Below, piece after piece: positions 31,796 through 40,547 of a DNA stretch of 64,000 bases. The stretch is from Sphingomonas horti. GTDB lineage: Bacteria > Pseudomonadota > Alphaproteobacteria > Sphingomonadales > Sphingomonadaceae. The notes under the pieces are model-generated. The model had not been told where the DNA came from, did not search any database, and saw only the letters and a program-made list of their open reading frames with translations. Where the stretch lies: contig NZ_WQMS01000001.1 of the NCBI RefSeq assembly GCF_009753715.1, positions 124,001-188,000 of the forward strand, in the 5' to 3' direction. The stretch's first letter is position 1; each line of letters opens with the position of its first letter. Both the position numbers and the translations under genes were made by a program.

Positions 31796-33046
31796 TCAGG
31801 CGGTCGCTGCCGCCCGGTAGACTCTTTCGTCCAATTCCCCTTCCCAGCGCGCCACGGTCGTCGCGACGGTCAGGTTGGCGCTGGCGCTCGGCACCGTGCG
31901 CGTCATGTCGAGCAACCGGTCGAACGGCAGCACGAAGCCGACCACCAGCGCGGTCTGCTCCGGCGCGACGCCGACCGCCGACAGCACGGCCGCCAGCATG
32001 AACAGCGAAGCCGACGGCACCGGCGCCGTCCCGAACGCGGCGAGCGCCCCGGTCAGCAGCACCAGCCCATAGACGGCCGGCGACAGCTCCACGCCGAACG
32101 CCTGCAGGCTGAACATGCTCAGCAGGCCGACATACATGGCGGTGCCGTCCTTGCCGATGCTCGCGCCCAGCGGCAGCGTCGTCGAAAAGACCGGGCGGCC
32201 GATGCCCAGGTTCTTTTCGGCCACGCGCATCGCGACCGGCAGCGTCGCCGAGCTGGACGCGGTCGAAAAGGCGACCACCAGCGCGTCGATGATGCCGCGA
32301 AAGAACGGCAGCACCGGCACGCGCGCGAGCAGCCGCAGGATCAGGCTGTGTACCAGCACGATCTGCACCAGCGAGCCGATCAGCACCGCGAGCGCCAGCC
32401 AGCCGACATTGACGAACACCGCCGCGCCGTTCGCCGCCACCGCATTGGCGATCAGCGCGAACACGCCGAACGGCGTCGCTTCCATGACGATGCCGACGAT
32501 CCTGAGCAGCACGGCCGATGCGGACTGGAGCAGCGCCGCGAAGGGCTTGCCCGCTTCGCCCGCCACCAGCGTACCGACGCCGGTCAGGATCGCGACGAAG
32601 ATCAGCGCCAGCATGTCGCCCTTGGCGAGCGCGTCGAAGATATTGAGCGGGACGATGCCGATCAGCTGGTCATAGGGTGTCACCGCCGGTCCCAGCGCAT
32701 GCGGTGCGGCGGTGCCCAGCGGCGCGTCCACGCCCGGCCGGATCAGCGCCGCCACCGCCATGCCGACCGAGACGGCGATGGCGGTGGTGAGCGCGAACAG
32801 CCCGATCGTGCGGCCGCCCAGCCCGCCGATCCGCTTCGGGTCGCCCAGCGCGGTGATGCCGGCGGCGATCGTCACCAGCACGATCGGCGCGACCAGCATC
32901 CGGATCGCGCGGACGAACAATTCGCCCATGAATGCGACGGCGGGCGTCCCTTCCGGCCATACAAGGGCGAACAGCAGCCCGAGCAGCAGCGCGCCGAGCA
33001 CGCGCTTCCACAGCGGGATCGCGAACCAGCCCCTCAGCAGCCCCAT
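31796..33046 (-). CDS. Dicarboxylate/amino acid:cation symporter (glutamate type)
   Basis: A 416-residue DAACS-family transporter with about eight membrane helices and two re-entrant loops. The serine-rich hairpin STASSSATLP, the motif GKDGTAMY and the C-terminal binding helix DRLLDMTRTVPSASAN match glutamate/aspartate carriers. Its ATG shares a base with the stop of the D-aminoacylase gene (TGATG), so it is translationally coupled to a D-glutamate-type catabolic cluster. That context suggests uptake of glutamate, possibly the D isomer, or N-acyl-glutamate. Substrate stereochemistry cannot be judged from sequence. Confidence 0.92.
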   Translation of the reverse strand: MGLLRGWFAIPLWKRVLGALLLGLLFALVWPEGTPAVAFMGELFVRAIRMLVAPIVLVTIAAGITALGDPKRIGGLGGRTIGLFALTTAIAVSVGMAVAALIRPGVDAPLGTAAPHALGPAVTPYDQLIGIVPLNIFDALAKGDMLALIFVAILTGVGTLVAGEAGKPFAALLQSASAVLLRIVGIVMEATPFGVFALIANAVAANGAAVFVNVGWLALAVLIGSLVQIVLVHSLILRLLARVPVLPFFRGIIDALVVAFSTASSSATLPVAMRVAEKNLGIGRPVFSTTLPLGASIGKDGTAMYVGLLSMFSLQAFGVELSPAVYGLVLLTGALAAFGTAPVPSASLFMLAAVLSAVGVAPEQTALVVGFVLPFDRLLDMTRTVPSASANLTVATTVARWEGELDERVYRAAATA

Positions 33047-34596
33047 CAGCAGCTGCCCGGCCGCGGTGTCTTCCTGAGCGCGCGCCCCGCGGCCGCGCCG
33101 GTCAGCTTGCCCTGGTCGACCGCGACCGCGCCATTGACCACCACCGTCCGCACGCCCTGCGCCAGCAGCGTCGGCTGCTCATAGGTCGCGCGTTCGGCAT
33201 AATGCTTCGGGTCGAACACGACGATGTCGGCAAAGGCGCCCCGCTTCAGCCGGCCGCGTTCGCTCAGCCCCAGCGTGTCGGCGGTCAGGGAGCTGCTCCG
33301 CTCGATGAAGTCGCGCAGGCTGATCGTGTGGCGCTCCACGACGTAGCGGGCATATTTGCGCGCGAAGCTGCCATAGCTGCGCGGATGGCCGGTCGACGCG
33401 TCGGAGCTGGTCATGACCCAGGGTTGGCGCATGAACGCCTCGATATCGGCCTCGGTCTGGTTGAACGACGCGACCGCCGGATCATGTTTGCGGATCACCG
33501 CGATCGCGGCCGACACCGGGTCGGTGCCCTGCGCTTTCGCGATCGCGTCGAGCCGCTGGCCGCGAAACTCGCCTTCGGTGACCAGCAACGCGCCCGGTCC
33601 ACCGCGCCTGCGCAGGTTGTCCGTCATGTCGGCGCGCAATTTCTGCTGCAGCGATGGATCGTCGAAGCGGGCCAGCAATGCCTTGCGCCCGCCGTCCTGC
33701 GCCCAGCGCGGCACCAGCGAGGCGGCAAGGCTCGTGCCCGATGCCGACCAGGGATATTGGTCGGCGGTCACGTCCTGCCCGGCCCTGCGCGCCGCCTCGA
33801 TCTTCGCGATGATCGCCGGCGCCTGCCCGTGCACATCGACGCCCAGCGCCTTGATATGCGAGATGTGCGCCGGCAGATGGCCCAGGCGTCCAATATCGAT
33901 CGCCTCACCGATCGCCGCGGCAAGCCCCATATTGTAGCTCGATTCGTCGCGGATATGGCTGTCGTAGAAGCCGCCGCGCCTGCCCGCCTCTGCGGCGAGC
34001 GCCGCAACCTCTTCGGTCTTCGCGAAGCTCTGCGGCGCATAGAAGAGGCCGCTCGAGAAGCCGATCGCGCCCTGGCACATCGCGCCTGCGACCAGCTGCT
34101 TCATCCGCGCCAGCTCGTCGTTGGTGGGCGCGCGATCCGCCTCGCCGATCACCGCCCTGCGCACGGCACCGAAGCCGACATGGGCGGCGTAGTTGATGCC
34201 GGTCTGCCGGTGGGCGAACACCTTCGTCATGTCGTACGATCCGCCACCATCGCTGCCGATCACCGCGGTCGTCACGCCCTGCATCAGGAAGCCCGGCACC
34301 AGCCGCTCTTGCGCGTCCTTCGACGCGAGGTGCCCTTCCACATGGGTGTGCGGGTCGATGAACCCGGGCGCGACGATCATGCCCTTGGCGTCAATCACGC
34401 GGGCCGCGCCCATCGCTAGATGCGGCCCGACCGCGACGATGCGGTTCCCTTTCACGGCGACGTCGCCGGTGAACGGCGCGTCCGATCCGGGATAGACGGT
34501 GCCGCCCCGGATCAGCAGGTCGATCGGTGGCACGGGCGCCGCTCCCATGCCGAAGGCCGAGGTCACGCAGAGCAGCGCCAGTCGCAGAGTCTTCAC
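33046..34596 (-). CDS. N-acyl-D-amino-acid deacylase (D-aminoacylase family amidohydrolase)
   Basis: A 516-residue amidohydrolase. The N-terminal beta-sandwich is followed by the metal-binding H83-T-H85 (GFIDPHTHVEGH), then SSGLFYAP, SHIRDES, PAHISHIK and a late SSDAS with the conserved Asp. A GTG at 34596 gives a signal peptide (LRLALLCVTSAFGMGAA), predicting export. That start overlaps the dgcA stop as GTGA, which fixes it. The enzyme would release free amino acid from N-acyl-D-amino acids such as N-acetyl-D-glutamate. The exported location contrasts with cytoplasmic DgcN/DgcA and is worth noting. Confidence 0.9.
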   Translation of the reverse strand: MKTLRLALLCVTSAFGMGAAPVPPIDLLIRGGTVYPGSDAPFTGDVAVKGNRIVAVGPHLAMGAARVIDAKGMIVAPGFIDPHTHVEGHLASKDAQERLVPGFLMQGVTTAVIGSDGGGSYDMTKVFAHRQTGINYAAHVGFGAVRRAVIGEADRAPTNDELARMKQLVAGAMCQGAIGFSSGLFYAPQSFAKTEEVAALAAEAGRRGGFYDSHIRDESSYNMGLAAAIGEAIDIGRLGHLPAHISHIKALGVDVHGQAPAIIAKIEAARRAGQDVTADQYPWSASGTSLAASLVPRWAQDGGRKALLARFDDPSLQQKLRADMTDNLRRRGGPGALLVTEGEFRGQRLDAIAKAQGTDPVSAAIAVIRKHDPAVASFNQTEADIEAFMRQPWVMTSSDASTGHPRSYGSFARKYARYVVERHTISLRDFIERSSSLTADTLGLSERGRLKRGAFADIVVFDPKHYAERATYEQPTLLAQGVRTVVVNGAVAVDQGKLTGAAAGRALRKTPRPGSC

Positions 34597-35582
34597 ACCG
34601 TTCCCCAAAAGCCCTTCTCCGGAGGCACGAGCAGCCCCCATTCATCCCGGACGCCGCCGGGATAATCCTGCTTGAGCCACACCGGCCCGTCCAGATCAAC
34701 GAAGTCAGACATGCGCGCGATGTGCAGCGCCGGCGCGATCGACAGCGAGGAGCTCACCATGCAGCCGGTCATCAGGCCCAGGGCCGCCGCGCGCGCGGCA
34801 TCGGCAAGCTCCAGCGCCGCCGTCAGCCCGCCCGACTTGTCGAGCTTGACGTTGACGACCTGGTACCGCCGTGCGACCCGCTCCAGGTCCGCCGCCACAT
34901 GCACCGCCTCGTCGGCGCAGATCGGCACGACCGGCTCGAACCCTTGCAGCCAGTCATCCGCGTCCGCCGGGATCGGCTGCTCCAGCAGCGCCACCCGCGC
35001 CGCTTCGAGCACCGGCTGCATCGCCTCGACCAGCGGCTGGTCCCAGCTTTCGTTGGGGTCGACGATCAGCGCCGCCTCGGGCGCCGCGTCCCGCACCGCA
35101 CGGATCTGCGCGGCCGGATCGTCGGCATTGACCTTGACCTTCAGCAGCGGCGCCCGCGCCACCGCAGCGGCGGCACGTGCCATCGCGTCGGGCGCGTCGA
35201 TGACGATCGTCAGCGCGCTCGCCAGCCGCGCGGGCTCGGGCGCGCCGATCGTCGCCGCGACGCTGACGCCGGAGCGCCGCGCCTCGAGGTCCCAGAGCGC
35301 GCAGTCGATCGCGTTGCGCGCGGCGCCGGCAGGAAGTTCCGCCAGCAGCTCGCGCCGGCCACCGCCCCGTTCGATCAAGTCCCGCGCCGCCTCGACTTGC
35401 GCCAAGGCGCTGTCGATGCTCTCGCCGTACCGGGCATAGGGAACGCCCTCGCCGCGCCCGACCGCATCGCCTTCGCCAATCGTCACCGTCACCACATCCG
35501 CGACGGTCTTCACTCCGCGCGAGATGCGGAAGGGCTGCGTCAGCGCGAAGCGATCGTGGCGGGCGTTGAGGGTTCGACGCAT
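34593..35582 (-). CDS. dgcA: Dipeptide epimerase/N-acetyl-D-glutamate racemase DgcA
   Basis: A 329-residue enolase-superfamily enzyme of the muconate-lactonising subgroup. The Lys148-x-Lys150 base, metal ligands Asp175, Glu201 and Asp224, and the opposite-face base in KLDKSGG (Lys246/Lys249) are all present. The family includes L-Ala-D/L-Glu epimerases of muropeptide recycling and DgcA, which racemises N-acetyl-D-glutamate. The adjacent DUF1611 gene and LysR regulator match the dgcN-dgcA arrangement, so I favour DgcA. Its start overlaps the end of dgcN by 43 bases. Confidence 0.85.
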   Translation of the reverse strand: MRRTLNARHDRFALTQPFRISRGVKTVADVVTVTIGEGDAVGRGEGVPYARYGESIDSALAQVEAARDLIERGGGRRELLAELPAGAARNAIDCALWDLEARRSGVSVAATIGAPEPARLASALTIVIDAPDAMARAAAAVARAPLLKVKVNADDPAAQIRAVRDAAPEAALIVDPNESWDQPLVEAMQPVLEAARVALLEQPIPADADDWLQGFEPVVPICADEAVHVAADLERVARRYQVVNVKLDKSGGLTAALELADAARAAALGLMTGCMVSSSLSIAPALHIARMSDFVDLDGPVWLKQDYPGGVRDEWGLLVPPEKGFWGTV

Positions 35583-36574
35583 AGCAGCCTGTCGATAATG
35601 GCTTCGACACCGAAAGCGACCGGATCGGTGCAGGGCAGTCCAAGCTCGTCTTCCGTCCGCGCGCACAGGCGCAGCGCCTCGTCGCGATCCAGCTTCGATG
35701 TGTTCAGGCAGATTCCGACCGCGCGGACTTGGGGACTCGTCACGCGCGCTGCCTCGAGATTGCGCTCCAGCGTATCGGCCAGCCCCGGCGTCGGGCGGCC
35801 GGGAATGCCGCGCATATGCGCCCGCCCCGGCTCGTCGCACAGCACCAGCGCTTCGGGCTGCGCGCCGTGCAGCAGGCCAAGCGAAACCCCGGCGAAGGAG
35901 GGATGGAACAGCGATCCCTGACCCTCGATCAGGTCCCAGCCATTGTCGTCGCGCGCCGGCGCGAGCCGCTCGATCGCGCCCGAGATGAAGTCGGAGACGA
36001 CAGCATCGACCGGCACGCCCTCGCCCGCGATCAGTATGCCGGTCTGGCCGGTCGCGCGGAAATCGGCGGCGACGCCTCGGGCCTGCAAAGCGCGGGTCAA
36101 CGCCAGCGTCGAATACATCTTGCCCACCGAGCAATCGGTGCCGACGGTCAGCAGCCGCCGCCCGGCGCGCGGATAGCCCTTGCCGACGCTCAGATCCTCC
36201 GGAGGGTCGCGCACGTCGAACAATTGCAGCCCGCGCTCGGCCGCCAGCGCGACAAGGCGCGACTCCTTGCGCAGCCGCTCGTGCAGCCCGGCCGCGACGT
36301 TCATCCCCGATTCGAGCGCCGCCGCCGCGTCTGCGACCAGGTCGGGCCCAAGCCGGCCGCCGGCGCTGGCGATGCCGAGCACCAAGGTGCGTGCGCCAGC
36401 CGCGGCCGCCTCGTCCATCCCCATCCGCGGCAGGCCCAGCGTCAGCGGGCAATCGTCATGCCGGAATTCGCCGATGCAATCCACCCGCCGGAATTCGGCG
36501 AGCCCGCGCGACGTCTTGATCGCGACGGGATCGTCGCTGTGGCCGAGATAGAGGAGGAAGGGACCTGGGATCAT
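35540..36574 (-). CDS. dgcN: DgcN, DUF1611 protein (D-glutamate N-acetyltransferase type)
   Basis: A 344-residue DUF1611 protein with an N-terminal domain, then a P-loop-like GTDCSVGKMYST at about 145-156 and a C-terminal domain containing IEGQGSLFHPSFAGVSLG. Members of this family paired with DgcA were described as N-acetylating D-glutamate in a D-glutamate degradation route. The gene overlaps dgcA by 43 bases and follows the LysR gene after 70 bases on the same strand. The assignment rests on family plus gene order; the actual acyl donor and substrate are unproven here. Confidence 0.83.
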   Translation of the reverse strand: MIPGPFLLYLGHSDDPVAIKTSRGLAEFRRVDCIGEFRHDDCPLTLGLPRMGMDEAAAAGARTLVLGIASAGGRLGPDLVADAAAALESGMNVAAGLHERLRKESRLVALAAERGLQLFDVRDPPEDLSVGKGYPRAGRRLLTVGTDCSVGKMYSTLALTRALQARGVAADFRATGQTGILIAGEGVPVDAVVSDFISGAIERLAPARDDNGWDLIEGQGSLFHPSFAGVSLGLLHGAQPEALVLCDEPGRAHMRGIPGRPTPGLADTLERNLEAARVTSPQVRAVGICLNTSKLDRDEALRLCARTEDELGLPCTDPVAFGVEAIIDRLLCVEPSTPATIASR

Positions 36575-36644
36575 CCCGCGCAGGCGTATCCCGCGCGACC
36601 GGAAGCCGGCGCATAGCGAGTGCGGCGCTCGGCATAGCTTGTCG

Positions 36645-37529
36645 TTATAGATCGTCGATAACGCTGCCGAGCGTCTTCAGGAAATCGCAGGCGAGCGCGC
36701 CAGGCGGCCGATTGGTCAGGAACATTGCCTGCACATCGAAGGTCAGCCGCGGCTTCAGCGGCCGCATCGACAGCCCCGGGGTCAGCGACGCCTGCGCGGT
36801 GAAATTGTCGACGACGGTCATGCCCACGCCCTGCCGAACCAGTGAGCAGGCGATATAGAAGGTCCGCGCCGAGACGACTTCGTCGAGCTGAAGGTCGCGC
36901 CGTTGCAGCTCCTGGCTGAACAGCGCGCCGATCGGGCCGCTCGCCGCCAGGCTGATGAACGGCTTGCCCCGCAGCACGTCGAGCTCCAGCGACGGCGCCG
37001 CGTCGGGCATGTCCTCCTCGCGGTACAGCAGCACCAGCTCGCCCTCGCCCAGCCAGCGATTGCCGATCGGCGTCGCCGGCGGCACCTGATAGGCGATGGC
37101 GACGTCGGTCTCGCGCTCGTACAGCTTTCTGAGCAGGTCGTCGTGATGGACAGTCTGCAGGTCGAACTTCACATTCTCGTGATTCCGCATGAACCGCGCG
37201 ACCGCGGTCGGCAGCGCCCCCAGCGCCAGCGACGGCAAGGCGGAGATGCGCAGCACGCCGCCCGCGCCCCGCTTCAGGTTCCGCCCCGCCTCGCGCAGCG
37301 CATAGACGCGGTCCTGGATCTCGCTGACCTCGGTGAACAGCGTGTGCGCGTCCTCGGTCGGCACCAGCCCGCCGTTGGTGCGCTGAAACAGGTTGAAGCC
37401 GAGCAGCGATTCGGCGTGGCGCAGCATCTTCGAAACCGATGGCTGCGAAACGTTGAGCGCACGGGCCGCGGCGCTGACCGAGCCGTTCACATAGACGGCG
37501 TGGAAAATCTCGATGTGACGCAGATTCAT
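36645..37529 (-). CDS. dgcR: LysR-family regulator (DgcR type)
   Basis: A 294-residue LysR protein. The winged helix-turn-helix is at residues 1-60 (MNLRHIEIFHAVYVNGSVSA, then ARALNVSQPSVSKMLRHAE), followed by a periplasmic-binding-like effector domain. It lies directly upstream of, and in the same direction as, dgcN-dgcA-deacylase-symporter, with a 70-base gap. LysR genes at this position regulate the D-glutamate pathway in other proteobacteria. Regulation of the downstream operon and self-regulation are inferred. No obvious T-N11-A palindrome could be picked with confidence in the short gap. Confidence 0.85.
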   Translation of the reverse strand: MNLRHIEIFHAVYVNGSVSAAARALNVSQPSVSKMLRHAESLLGFNLFQRTNGGLVPTEDAHTLFTEVSEIQDRVYALREAGRNLKRGAGGVLRISALPSLALGALPTAVARFMRNHENVKFDLQTVHHDDLLRKLYERETDVAIAYQVPPATPIGNRWLGEGELVLLYREEDMPDAAPSLELDVLRGKPFISLAASGPIGALFSQELQRRDLQLDEVVSARTFYIACSLVRQGVGMTVVDNFTAQASLTPGLSMRPLKPRLTFDVQAMFLTNRPPGALACDFLKTLGSVIDDL

Positions 37530-37593
37530 GTCGATCAGGGCTTAACCGCTGAATTGCCGGAGTTGAAGGCTGTCGGCGCCCCGTCCTGCCCGC

Positions 37594-38472
37594 CTAAGCG
37601 GTTTCCTTTTCCACCGCGCGGGTGCGGGCCAGCAGGATCGCGCCCTCCAGCGCGTCGCCCAGCGGCTCGGTGAGCCGCTCGCGGATGCTCGCGGCCAGCC
37701 AGTCGCGCATCCGCGCGGCGACGCCGCCCATCAGGCAGCAGCTCGGCGCGCCGCGGTCGAGCAGCACGCGGATCAGCCGGTCGATCCTGAGCGCCGCTTC
37801 CTGCACGATCGCCTCGGCCACCGGATCGCCCTCGCCTGCATGGTCCATAACCAGCGGCGCGAACGCGGCATAATCCGCGGGGGTCGCGCGTCCCGTCCAG
37901 GCGACGATCTCGCTCGGCTTGCCGTGGAAATGGCCGAGCACCGCCTCGGTCATCGCGCTGTGCGGGATGCGGCCGTCGCGCGCCCAGAGCGACTGGCGGA
38001 TCGCGCGCAGCCCCAGGTCGGCGCCGCTGCCCTCATCCGAGATGGGAAAGCCATAGCCGCCGATCGTGTGCACCTGGTCGCCGACGCGCGCGAAGCCGAT
38101 GCTGCCGGTCCCGACGATCACGATGGCGCCGTCGCCGCCGGCATGCGCGCCCAGGTTGGCGATCGCGGCGTCGCTGGCGAAGGCGATCGAGCGGAACGGG
38201 AAATCATGTTCCTGCAGGCCGGGCAGCACGCCGCGCCGGTTGAGGCCGGCGATGCCGAGCCCGGCGCGGATCTGGTGGAAATGGCTCTCGTCAAGGCCCG
38301 CTTCCTCCAGCGCCTGCATATAGGCGTGGGCCACGGCATCGAGCGCGTTCGGAAGGCCGATGCGCGTGTTCGCGGGGCCGCCCTCGCCGCTGCCGACGAT
38401 CGTGCCGTCCGCCGTGACGAGGCGCGCGCGTGTGTGCGTGCCGCCGGCGTCGATGCCCAGATAATAGTCCAT
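37594..38472 (-). CDS. BadF/BadG-family N-acetylhexosamine kinase
   Basis: A 292-residue ASKHA-fold sugar kinase. The phosphate-1 loop is LGIDAGGTHTRARLV at the N-terminus, followed by GLGIAGLNRRG, the phosphate-2 element IVGTGSIGF, and the adenosine loop MGGVAARM. Such kinases phosphorylate glucosamine, N-acetylglucosamine or N-acetylmuramic acid. It is divergent from murQ with about 100 bases between, so it most likely supplies MurNAc-6-phosphate or GlcNAc-6-phosphate in wall-sugar salvage. It lies 64 bases upstream of dgcR on the same strand. Confidence 0.85.
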   Translation of the reverse strand: MDYYLGIDAGGTHTRARLVTADGTIVGSGEGGPANTRIGLPNALDAVAHAYMQALEEAGLDESHFHQIRAGLGIAGLNRRGVLPGLQEHDFPFRSIAFASDAAIANLGAHAGGDGAIVIVGTGSIGFARVGDQVHTIGGYGFPISDEGSGADLGLRAIRQSLWARDGRIPHSAMTEAVLGHFHGKPSEIVAWTGRATPADYAAFAPLVMDHAGEGDPVAEAIVQEAALRIDRLIRVLLDRGAPSCCLMGGVAARMRDWLAASIRERLTEPLGDALEGAILLARTRAVEKETA

Positions 38473-38576
38473 CGTCGGTCCACGACCTTAGGCCAATGGC
38501 ATGAAGGTCCGACTAAGAAGATATGGCATCGCTATGACATTAGGGAATAGAGCCGTCGGCGAAGGGAGTGTCCGCC

Positions 38577-39434
38577 TTGTCGACCGAATGGATCAGCCCG
38601 CGCTACGCCGATCTCGACCTGTGGCCGACGCACGAAGCGGTGGCGGCGATGCTGGAAGGGCAGCTCGCCGCGGCGGCGGCGGCGCATGCCCAGTCCCGGG
38701 CGATCGCCGACGCGGCGGACGCGGCGGCGCACCGGCTGCGCCAGGACGGGCGGCTGATCTATGCCGGCGCCGGGACGTCCGGCCGGCTGGCCGTGCTCGA
38801 CGGCGTGGAGCTTGGCCCGACCTTTGACTGGGACCGCACCGTCTATGCCCTGGCCGGCGGCATGGGGGCGCTGCTGGACAGCGTCGAGGGCGCCGAGGAC
38901 GATGCCGCCGCGGGCGAGGCCGCGATCCGCGAGGCTTCGCCGACCCCGGCCGACGTGATGATCGGCGTCGCCGCGAGCGGGCGCACGCCGTTCACGCTTG
39001 GCGCCCTGCGTGCCGCGGCGGCGGCGGGCGCGCTGACGATCGGCCTCGCGAGCAATGCGGGAACCCCGCTGCTCGCGCTTGCGGATCATGCGATCCTACT
39101 GGAGACCGGGCCCGAAGTGGTCGCCGGCTCGACCCGCATGAAGGCGGGCACCGCGCAGAAGATCGCGCTGAACATCCTCTCCACCGCCATCATGCTGCGA
39201 CTTGACCGTATTCATGCCGGCCTGATGGTCGACATGCGCGTCTCCAACGCAAAGCTTCGCGTCCGCGCGGCGACGATCGTGTCGAAGATCGCGGAAACCG
39301 ACCTCGGCACGGCCGAAGCCGCGCTCGTGGCGTCCCGCGGCAGCATCAAGCGCGCAGTCCTGATCGCGCGCGGTATCGATGAAGGGGCGATCGAAACGGC
39401 CGACGGCAATCTGCGCCAGGCCCTCCGCCGATAG
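38577..39434 (+). CDS. murQ: N-acetylmuramic acid 6-phosphate etherase
   Basis: A 285-residue SIS-domain lyase that removes D-lactate from MurNAc-6-phosphate to give GlcNAc-6-phosphate in the cytoplasm. The signature YAGAGTSGRLAVLDGVELGPTF and the later VVAGSTRMKAGTAQK are characteristic. I prefer the TTG at 38577, nine bases after AGGGAG; a GTG at 38568 is possible but its ribosome-binding site would be too close. Together with the divergent sugar kinase and the AmpG-like permease it completes a MurNAc salvage set. Confidence 0.93.
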   Translation: MSTEWISPRYADLDLWPTHEAVAAMLEGQLAAAAAAHAQSRAIADAADAAAHRLRQDGRLIYAGAGTSGRLAVLDGVELGPTFDWDRTVYALAGGMGALLDSVEGAEDDAAAGEAAIREASPTPADVMIGVAASGRTPFTLGALRAAAAAGALTIGLASNAGTPLLALADHAILLETGPEVVAGSTRMKAGTAQKIALNILSTAIMLRLDRIHAGLMVDMRVSNAKLRVRAATIVSKIAETDLGTAEAALVASRGSIKRAVLIARGIDEGAIETADGNLRQALRR

Positions 39435-39468
39435 CTGGCGCGGTGGTGCCGGATGACCATGTCAGGGT

Positions 39469-39544
39469 TGGTGCCGCTTGCAGGACTCGAACCTGCGACC
39501 CCCGCATTACGAATGCGATGCTCTACCAACTGAGCTAAAGCGGC
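39469..39544 (-). tRNA. tRNA-Thr (CGT anticodon)
   Basis: A 76-base cloverleaf on the minus strand with encoded CCA. The acceptor stem GCCGCTT pairs with AAGCGGC, the D-arm has GCTC/GAGC, and the anticodon stem TCGCA/TGCGG closes a loop TTCGTAA with anticodon CGT (Thr, ACG codon). The T-arm is GCAGG-TTCGAGT-CCTGC. All stems are complete. It lies alone between murQ and the MpaB-like gene. Confidence 0.97.
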
Positions 39545-39616
39545 CAAGGGCGAGGCGGGCGCTTATCAGCGCGAATCGGCGCTGGCAAGCGGGCCGTTCG
39601 CGCTTATGTTGACACC

Positions 39617-40486
39617 ATGTCCGCGCGCTACCCCGATGCCGGCGCTGCCGCCCTTCCCTTTGCCGGACTGGTGAAGCGGCGGATCGCGTCGGAAGTGGTG
39701 GCGATCTTCAACGATCGCGCCAGGGGCCAGAAGCCGGTCGTGCGGCGACCCGATGGGCTGTTCGGCCCCCGCTCGGTCGTCTGGCGCGTGCATGGCGACG
39801 TCACCGCTATGATGGTCGGTGGCGTCTCCGGCCTGCTGCTGCAGATGCTGCACCCGGCCGTGCTCGCCGGCGTCTGGGATCATTCGCGTTTCCGCGAAGA
39901 CCTGCTCGGCCGCCTGCGCCGCACCGCGCGTTTCATCGCGCTGACCAGCTATGGCGGCCGCGAGGAAGCGGAAGCGGCGATCGCGCGGGTGCGTGCGATC
40001 CACGCCCGCGTCTCCGGCACGCTGCCGGACGGCACGCGCTACCGCGCCGACGATCCGCGCCTGCTCGCCTGGGTGCACGTGACCGAGACGGTCAGCGCGC
40101 TGGCCGGCTGGATCCGCTATGCAGAGCCGCGGATGAACGCGGCCGATCGCGATCGCTACGTCGCCGAAATGGCGCGGATCGGGGAAGCGCTCGGCGCCGA
40201 TCCCGTGCCGCGCAGCCTGGCCGAGGCGTGGCGCCTGATCGAGGCGACGCGCGGCGAGCTGAAGGTCGATTCCCGGACTCGCGAAGTGGCCGCCCTGGTG
40301 CTGGGCTCGCCCGCGCACAAGCCCAGCGCGGAGCCGCTGCATCGGCTGACGATGTGGGCCGCGGTCGACCTGCTGCCCGATTGGGCGCGGCGGATGCATG
40401 GGCTGCGCGGCGCCGGGCCGCTGACCCCGCTGGTGCGCAGCGGCACGATCGGCATCGCCCGCACGCTGCGCTGGGCGTTCGGCTAG
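39617..40486 (+). CDS. DUF2236/MpaB-like oxygenase-family protein
   Basis: A 289-residue protein of the MpaB/rubber-oxygenase (DUF2236) family. Recognisable stretches are VVWRVHGDVTAMMVGGVSGL, LLQMLHPAVLAGVWDHS, RFREDLLGRL and LLAWVHVTETVSALAGW, with conserved histidines that in latex-clearing protein relatives bind haem. Family members include fungal oxygenases and many uncharacterised bacterial proteins. No signal peptide is seen. There is no informative operon partner; the PAS protein follows after about 60 bases. Function is unknown beyond the family. Confidence 0.85.
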   Translation: MSARYPDAGAAALPFAGLVKRRIASEVVAIFNDRARGQKPVVRRPDGLFGPRSVVWRVHGDVTAMMVGGVSGLLLQMLHPAVLAGVWDHSRFREDLLGRLRRTARFIALTSYGGREEAEAAIARVRAIHARVSGTLPDGTRYRADDPRLLAWVHVTETVSALAGWIRYAEPRMNAADRDRYVAEMARIGEALGADPVPRSLAEAWRLIEATRGELKVDSRTREVAALVLGSPAHKPSAEPLHRLTMWAAVDLLPDWARRMHGLRGAGPLTPLVRSGTIGIARTLRWAFG

Positions 40487-40547
40487 GGCCTTTACGCGGC
40501 GTTAACCTTGCTTGCGGCAAATCGTGGCGATCAAGTGGGGCACGGCT

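Noticed and set aside
36681-36692. Second match to the CRISPR repeat core (GAAATCGCAGGC)
   Set aside because: Only 12 bases, inside the coding end of the LysR gene, with no adjacent hairpin or terminator. A match of this length is expected by chance in 64 kb.
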